In this document: piece after piece, positions 28,839 through 32,964 of the stretch
Layout: the number at the start of each line of letters is the position of its first letter
How positions within the stretch are numbered: position 1 is the first letter of the stretch
Origin: an uncultured Bacillota bacterium
Lineage (GTDB): Bacteria; Bacillota_I; Bacilli_A; RF39; UBA660
Direction of reading: 5' to 3'
Length of the DNA: 32,964 bases
Assembly (NCBI GenBank): GCA_946625165.1
Contig: CAMOSR010000007.1
Coordinates: forward strand, 1 to 32,964
The notes under the pieces: generated by a model
Database searches by the model: none
What the model saw: the letters and a program-made list of their open reading frames with translations, nothing else
Told to the model about the DNA's origin: nothing
Translations under genes and position numbers: made by a program

Positions 28839-28873
28839 AGAAAAAAGTAAAGTTTTTACATCACTTTACTTCT
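28839..28873 (-). terminator. intrinsic terminator overlapping the xseB stop
   Basis: Minus strand AAGTAAAG-TGATGTAAAAA-CTTTACTT followed by TTTT. Confidence 0.7.
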
Positions 28874-29094
28874 TCCACATCAAAATCCTTAAGTTCACCA
28901 TTTTCAGAGACAATCTTATTCACTTTTTCTTCTACCACTTTAAGCTCATCATCACACTCTTTAACAAGTTTCATCGCCTCTGTATATTTTTTAATTGATT
29001 CATCTAAAGCAACATCACCATTTTCCAAAGTAGAGATTATTTCCTCTAACTCTTCAAGCTTGTCTTCAAATTTTTTTTCACTCTTTGCCATACT
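28861..29094 (-). CDS. xseB: exodeoxyribonuclease VII small subunit
   Basis: FEDKLEELEEIISTLENGDVALDESIKKYTEAMKLVKECDDEL. Confidence 0.95.
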   Translation of the reverse strand, partial: SMAKSEKKFEDKLEELEEIISTLENGDVALDESIKKYTEAMKLVKECDDELKVVEEKVNKIVSENGELKDFDVEEVK

Positions 29095-30361
29095 CTTCCT
29101 CCTTAATATTTGTAACATTAGCTTTTATAAATCCATCTGAAAGCCTTACTGAAATCATGTCACCATCTTTAACATTTTTAACACTTTTTAAGGCTTTATC
29201 ATCTAAATAAGTAATACTATATCCTCTTCCTAAAACGTTCAAAGGATTTAAAAGCTCTAATTTATCAATTATATTTTTCATAATTAATCTTTTATCCTTA
29301 TAAATAATATTAGGATTAACTAAAACATAACTTCTTTTAATAATATCAAGTCTATCCTTTTTATCCTTAACATTTTTTAATACCAATTCATTGATCTTAT
29401 CAAAAATCAAATCAAGTTTTTGCTTTTTACTGTCAAACATTATCATCGGATTTTTTATTACAAAAGAATTTTTAATTGACTCTAAATATAATTTTTGGTA
29501 GTTTACTTTCTTAGTAATACTTTCATTTAGTCTAATAACTAAATTATTTATATGACTTTTTAAATCAGACATATTAGGAACAGCAAGTTCCGCCGCAGCC
29601 GTCGGCGTTGGCGCTCTTAAATCAGCAACAAAATCAGCAATTGTAAAATCTATTTCATGTCCAACAGCACTTATAATTGGTATAGGTGACTCATAAATAG
29701 CTCTAGCTACAACTTCCTCATTAAAAGCCCACAAATCTTCTATTGATCCGCCACCACGTCCAACAATTAAAACATCCAAATCATAAGCTTCTGCTCTTTT
29801 AATATTACGAACAATATCTTCCTTCGCATTTTCACCTTGTACCAAAGTTGGAAATAAAATAGTTTCCGTAATTGGAAAACGCCTTTTTATAGTTGTCATT
29901 ATATCTCTAATAGCTGCGCCTGTTGAAGCAGTTATAATACCAACTCTTTTAGGAATTTTAGGAATTTTCTTTTTATGAGCTTCACCAAATAAACCTTCAG
30001 CAGCTAATTTCTTTTTAAGTTCTTCATAAGCCACATATAAATTACCAACACCATCTTCAATCATTTCATCAACATATATCTGATAATTACCAGCAGCCTC
30101 ATAAATACTAATTCTACCAGTAACTAACACCTTCATGCCATCAACCGGTTTAAATAATACCTTAGAAGCATTACTTCTAAACATAATCGCATTTATTTTA
30201 CTATTTTCATCCTTTAAAGAAAAATAAAAATGTCCCGTAGTATGCGCTTTAAAATTAGATATTTCACCTTTTAAAAAAACCGTTTGTAAATTTTCATCTA
30301 AATCAAATCTAGATTTCAAATATCTGGTAATTGTACTTATAGTTAAATACTTATCATGCAT
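29078..30361 (-). CDS. xseA: exodeoxyribonuclease VII large subunit
   Basis: VFLKGEISNFKAHTTGHFYFSLKDENSKINAIMFR, GIITASTGAAIRDI, IVGRGGGSIEDLWAFNEE, SAVGHEIDFTIADFVADLRAPTPTAAAELA. Confidence 0.97.
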   Translation of the reverse strand: MHDKYLTISTITRYLKSRFDLDENLQTVFLKGEISNFKAHTTGHFYFSLKDENSKINAIMFRSNASKVLFKPVDGMKVLVTGRISIYEAAGNYQIYVDEMIEDGVGNLYVAYEELKKKLAAEGLFGEAHKKKIPKIPKRVGIITASTGAAIRDIMTTIKRRFPITETILFPTLVQGENAKEDIVRNIKRAEAYDLDVLIVGRGGGSIEDLWAFNEEVVARAIYESPIPIISAVGHEIDFTIADFVADLRAPTPTAAAELAVPNMSDLKSHINNLVIRLNESITKKVNYQKLYLESIKNSFVIKNPMIMFDSKKQKLDLIFDKINELVLKNVKDKKDRLDIIKRSYVLVNPNIIYKDKRLIMKNIIDKLELLNPLNVLGRGYSITYLDDKALKSVKNVKDGDMISVRLSDGFIKANVTNIKEEEYGKE

Positions 30362-30764
30362 CTTCTTCACCTTTATTATGATACACCTTATCTAAAACTC
30401 CGTTTATCATTTTCCTAACATTATCATCACTATATACTTTAGCAAGTTCCACTGCTTCATTAATAGCTACTATATCTGGCGTATCTGTATATAAAAGTTC
30501 AAATATACCCATTCTAAGAATTGCAATATCCGTATTACCAAGTCTATCAATAGTCCACCCATCTAAATATTTATTAGCTAAACCATCAATATCCTTTTTA
30601 TAAGTAATTACTCCATAAACTATTTCCTTAACAAATTCATTATCAATATCAGTAACATCTTTTATGATATCATCCACATCATATTTCATTTTATTTTTAT
30701 CATAAACTTCCATTTGATATAAAATTGTCATACATTTTTGCCTAAGTTCACTTCTATTTGCCAT
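30354..30764 (-). CDS. nusB: transcription antitermination factor NusB
   Basis: ANRSELRQKCMTILYQMEVYD, LDGWTIDRLGNTDIAILRMGIFELLYTDTPDIVAINEAVELAKVYSDDNVRKMINGVLDKV. Confidence 0.95.
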   Translation of the reverse strand: MANRSELRQKCMTILYQMEVYDKNKMKYDVDDIIKDVTDIDNEFVKEIVYGVITYKKDIDGLANKYLDGWTIDRLGNTDIAILRMGIFELLYTDTPDIVAINEAVELAKVYSDDNVRKMINGVLDKVYHNKGEEDA

Positions 30765-30826
30765 ATATAACCACCATCTATATTGTATCAAATCAAGCTA
30801 CTTAAGTCCATTAAATATCAAAATAT

Positions 30827-30866
30827 AATAAAAAATAATATGTCAATGCATATTATTTTTTGTTCT
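30827..30866 (-). terminator. intrinsic terminator after the mTERF-like repeat gene
   Basis: Minus strand AAATAATATG-CATTGA-CATATTATTT followed by TTT. Confidence 0.75.
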
Positions 30867-32103
30867 TAGATTTAATTTTAATTCTATTTCCTAAAATTAA
30901 ATTTTCTTCAAAATCTTCAATTGGGTATAAACTTTTAACTTCTTTATTACTTATACCAAATTTCTTTTGAAAAGTCATAAAATCAGTCACTAACACTTTT
31001 GCACTATTTTCATCTAAAAAATAACCTTGACTTGCTAGATAGCACCCTCTCGCATAAATTAAATGACTGCTTTGACCTAATACAATAGGATTATCCCTTA
31101 CCGCGCCCTCTAAACCATAAGTATCTATTAAATGAAATTTTAACTCAATCTCATCTTCCTTAAAGTCATATAAAGCCGGAAAAACTATAGTCATATTATG
31201 TATCTCCTCATCAGAATATCCATGCTCTTTTAAATAACTCCTTCTACCATTTAAACTTTCATTACTATAGCCAAATATTGCAGGCACCTGCAAAACCATC
31301 TTTCTTATTTGATCCAAAGTGTAGCCTTTGCTTAAAAAATAATTAAATTTTTCTTCAAAACGTTTAACATGATAACTGTATAAAGATGGGAATCTTTTAG
31401 TCATTTCATTTATCTCTTCATTATTAAAACCCCTACTTATGAAATAAGACCTAACCCTTTTTAAAGTACCATCACTAAATGAAAATAACATTGGATAAGT
31501 ACTAGTCATGTCTAGCATATCAAAAAAAGAATAACCAATTTCTAAAAAATATCTTTTTCTTTTTTCTAAAAAATCTTCATCTATACCAAATAATTTAGGC
31601 GTCTTTAAAAACATCTGCTTAATCTGTGATAACGTATAACCATTATCCATAAAATACCTAATTTTTCGGTTTAAATTATCAGTTCCTAATGCGAATATAT
31701 TGGGATAAATACTAGTCATTTTATTTACCTCTTGATTATCGTATCCAATATTAATTAAAAATAATCTAGTTAAATCCAAGTAAATTTCTGAATACCTATA
31801 TAAATCAGGAAATAAATTAGTCATATGATTTATAACACTTTCACTATAACCACTATCTAAAAAAAATTTTCTAGCCTTATCTATTTCTAAAACTGACATA
31901 TTACAAATATAAGGACATAATGCCATCATTTTAATAATATTCTTATTTTTATAACCCAAAGATAAAAAATAATCATAATTTTCAACCACATGATTAAATA
32001 TTTTGTCAGTAATTACACCATAAAAATTACTAATCTTTTCAATTTCTTCAGTATTAAAGCCTAAATTCTTAAATTGTACCATAAATTTCATAATATCACT
32101 CAT
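30853..32103 (-). CDS. tandem 35-residue helical repeat protein, mTERF-like (416 aa)
   Basis: Repeat consensus L..GY...I..M....P.LF......L..K..YF with exact 35-aa spacing (Gly at residues 15, 50, 85, 120, 155, 190, 225, 260, 295, 330). Confidence 0.85.
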   Translation of the reverse strand: MSDIMKFMVQFKNLGFNTEEIEKISNFYGVITDKIFNHVVENYDYFLSLGYKNKNIIKMMALCPYICNMSVLEIDKARKFFLDSGYSESVINHMTNLFPDLYRYSEIYLDLTRLFLINIGYDNQEVNKMTSIYPNIFALGTDNLNRKIRYFMDNGYTLSQIKQMFLKTPKLFGIDEDFLEKRKRYFLEIGYSFFDMLDMTSTYPMLFSFSDGTLKRVRSYFISRGFNNEEINEMTKRFPSLYSYHVKRFEEKFNYFLSKGYTLDQIRKMVLQVPAIFGYSNESLNGRRSYLKEHGYSDEEIHNMTIVFPALYDFKEDEIELKFHLIDTYGLEGAVRDNPIVLGQSSHLIYARGCYLASQGYFLDENSAKVLVTDFMTFQKKFGISNKEVKSLYPIEDFEENLILGNRIKIKSKNKK

Positions 32104-32114
32104 TTCAATAAAAT

Positions 32115-32143
32115 ATTATATATGATTTCAAAAAAAAATCAAT
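32115..32143 (-). promoter_or_regulatory. candidate sigmaA promoter for the repeat-protein gene
   Basis: Minus strand TTGATT - 16 bp - TATAAT; very close to the start codon. Confidence 0.5.
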
Positions 32144-32176
32144 AAAAAACGGTTATAAATATACTTCACCGTTTCC
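32139..32176 (-). terminator. intrinsic terminator after the 32153 gene
   Basis: Minus strand AAACGGT...ACCGTTT followed by TTTA. Confidence 0.6.
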
Positions 32177-32539
32177 CCTTTTTAAATAAAAAATATACCA
32201 AAAATGCACATAAATTACCATTATTATAAATATCGTCCAACCAAAAATTGGAATAATCAAACTACCTATCCAAAAATAAGGATAAACATAAATATTCTCA
32301 AAAGGTACTAAAAGACCTTCACAAACCTTACAACCAATTTCTATATAAAATACTATAAACATAACTATTCCTGGAATAATTCCACAAAGAAAACCCAACA
32401 TCCAATAATACCCATTAGAATACCAAGCATTCCTATCGTAAATTTTCATTTTTCTAGCTACATAAAAAGTAAATAATCCTAAAGTTATAATATCTAAAAT
32501 TAAACAAAATAGCCAATACTTTTTTTTAAGAATTTTCAT
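32153..32539 (-). CDS. small multi-TM hypothetical protein
   Basis: 130-aa ORF, about four hydrophobic segments; no clear SD. Confidence 0.6.
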   Translation of the reverse strand: MKILKKKYWLFCLILDIITLGLFTFYVARKMKIYDRNAWYSNGYYWMLGFLCGIIPGIVMFIVFYIEIGCKVCEGLLVPFENIYVYPYFWIGSLIIPIFGWTIFIIMVIYVHFWYIFYLKRGNGEVYL

Positions 32540-32571
32540 AAGCAACTAACAAAAAAAGATAATTAATATCT

Positions 32572-32763
32572 TTATTGACAAGAACCTTCCCCAGGATGAG
32601 CACCTTCAACATACTCTTTATCGATTAATTTACAAGAAGATTTAGTCATAGAATCTTGGACATACCCTCCTAGTAATCTAACCACACTAACAACAATAAC
32701 GCTTATAACAGCAATAATTAACAAATATTCAACAAGTGCTTGACCTTTATTATTTAATTTCAT
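32572..32763 (-). CDS. Flp/type IVb pilin-like protein
   Basis: MKLNNKGQALVEYLLIIAVISVIVVSVVRLLGGYV: Flp-type class III signal (G|QALVEY). GGAGG SD. Confidence 0.85.
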   Translation of the reverse strand: MKLNNKGQALVEYLLIIAVISVIVVSVVRLLGGYVQDSMTKSSCKLIDKEYVEGAHPGEGSCQ

Positions 32764-32816
32764 ACTATAGCCTCCAAATTATCATCTATTTACATTATAA
32801 ATTTTTTTAAATAAAA

Positions 32817-32866
32817 AATCAATATATTTTGCTAGGATTATGAGAAAAATACAAAATATATTGATT
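32817..32866. repeat. 15-bp perfect inverted repeat (hairpin), possible leftward terminator
   Basis: AATCAATATATTTTG (32817-32831) / CAAAATATATTGATT (32852-32866), 20-nt loop; minus strand continues into TTTTTA. Confidence 0.7.
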
Positions 32867-32964
32867 ATATGGAAACATTTATAGTTCCCAGTAAGATAAC
32901 TACAAAAGTAATTATCTTCATTGGAAATTATAAATTATGATCGTATTGTATATGCATCAGACGT

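Noticed and set aside
30853-32103. PPR, TPR or HEAT assignment for the 35-residue repeats
   Set aside because: PPR is also 35 aa, but its Y..LI...G....A...F..M...G..P pattern does not fit; TPR (34 aa, W-LG-Y-A-F-A-P) and HEAT do not fit either. The L..GY...I..M....P.LF pattern fits mTERF best.
32101-32143. Calling the mTERF-like gene leaderless
   Set aside because: TATAAT lies only 11 nt from the annotated ATG, but Met5 (ATG at 32091-32089) could be the true start using GAGTGAT as an SD, so the case is ambiguous.

Overview
AT-rich, low-GC Firmicutes/Bacilli-type chromosomal segment (Mollicutes-related gut lineage is a guess). It uses the standard genetic code, is dominated by minus-strand genes, and is mostly housekeeping plus sporulation genes. 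Recognised genes: fhs, recD2, mtaB, a YlmC/YmxH PRC-barrel gene, sigG, a YitT-family gene, a DnaJ-domain gene, sigE, spoIIGA, an AI-2E-family transporter, dtd, relA/spoT, a ComN-like regulator, spoVB, a YrzE/TIGR04086 gene, tgt, yneF, lexA, xseB, xseA, nusB, a type IV pilin-like gene and a Flp-type pilin. Most interesting signals: (1) a 416-aa protein next to nusB built from ten indel-free 35-residue repeats resembling eukaryotic mTERF motifs, with a visible three-repeat (105-aa) super-period; (2) a 45-aa hydrophobic microprotein, absent from the ORF track, divergent from lexA, where each of the two face-to-face promoters carries its own LexA-box-like operator; (3) a compact terminator-promoter-ATG junction predicting a leaderless mRNA for a putative Cys-His-Asp (papain-like) protein, with a similar SD-less arrangement at spoVB; (4) a spoIIGA-sigE ... 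sigG cluster split by five inserted genes, with a sigmaF/G-like promoter in front of sigG; (5) intrinsic terminators built into CDS 3' ends, including one stem that encodes both C-termini of the convergent yrzE-like/tgt pair. No rRNA, tRNA, CRISPR array or transposon was recognised. Everything comes from reading the sequence; no database search was run.
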